64,000 nucleotides of DNA. Source: Mucilaginibacter tundrae. Its GTDB lineage: Bacteria; Bacteroidota; Bacteroidia; Sphingobacteriales; Sphingobacteriaceae. This document shows, piece after piece, positions 63,928 to 64,000 of the stretch. The stretch is taken from assembly GCF_013408825.1 (NCBI RefSeq), contig NZ_JACCBZ010000011.1:62001-126000 (forward strand). Reading direction: 5' to 3'. The position numbers and the translations under genes are program-made. The stretch's first letter is position 1. Each line of letters starts with the position of its first letter. The notes under the pieces were generated by a model that ran no database searches, was not told the DNA's origin, and saw nothing but the letters and a program-made list of their open reading frames with translations.

Positions 63928-64000
63928 TATTAAATTATTGAGAGTTATCTTGAATAAAGGTTTATTTTAATTCATATTATTATAAATTTAACAAACGGAC

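Noticed and set aside
1..64000. CRISPR arrays, rRNA, tRNA and IS elements
   Set aside because: No direct-repeat/spacer pattern, RNA gene signature or transposase was seen on either strand.

Overview
The window is an AT-rich chromosomal segment (overall base composition judged by eye, roughly 38-40% G+C) from a member of the Bacteroidota, most likely the family Sphingobacteriaceae (Mucilaginibacter/Pedobacter-like). The inference rests on gene content (hybrid two-component sensor with a periplasmic propeller, SusD-era style GH16 lipoprotein, putative-Ig protein, Bacteroidota-type Wza/Wzc), on weak or absent Shine-Dalgarno sequences, and on promoter-like TTTG / TAnnTTTG elements. No rRNA, tRNA, CRISPR array, transposase or integrase was seen.

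Region 1 (1-20.9 kb) is ordinary accessory/housekeeping DNA: the 3' end of a phosphohexomutase, a VOC/PhnB-like protein, a GH16 beta-glucanase lipoprotein, a very large hybrid histidine kinase with two receiver domains but no DNA-binding output, a VirK/DUF535 protein, an MFS transporter next to an ArsB-type permease, a DUF2165 membrane protein, an Ig-like secreted protein followed by a patatin phospholipase, a luciferase-like monooxygenase, a degenerate receiver plus AraC regulator, an SDR, elongation factor P and two hydrolases.

Region 2 (about 21.4-38.5 kb) is the striking part: a double lasso-peptide (RiPP) locus. It holds two precursor genes (24279-24461, plus strand; and a short gene at 29756-29899, minus strand), two PqqD-like recognition proteins (B1), two transglutaminase-like leader peptidases (B2), two asparagine-synthetase-like lasso cyclases (C), three HPr-kinase-like proteins, two sulfotransferases, a 2-oxoglutarate/Fe(II) oxygenase, a family-5-type nucleotidyltransferase, one ABC exporter (D), and three tandem phage-tail-collar (MdpB-like) proteins. 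Both precursors carry a W-x-x-P leader motif exactly 13 residues before a Gly that can close a ring on Glu7 (precursor 1) or Asp8 (precursor 2), and both end in Ser, the residue phosphorylated by the kinase of paeninodin-type lasso systems. The expected products are therefore phosphorylated and possibly sulfated and hydroxylated lasso peptides.

Region 3 (38.7-64 kb) starts with an acyltransferase and then holds a long co-directional exopolysaccharide/capsule cluster: Wza-like export lipoprotein, Wzc-like tyrosine autokinase, Wzx flippase, at least six glycosyltransferases, a polymerase/ligase-like membrane protein, a methyltransferase, GDP-mannose 4,6-dehydratase-family and epimerase sugar-nucleotide enzymes, two hexapeptide acetyltransferases, two acyltransferase-3 proteins, a GMC oxidoreductase and an aldo/keto reductase. 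The cluster probably continues beyond the right edge.
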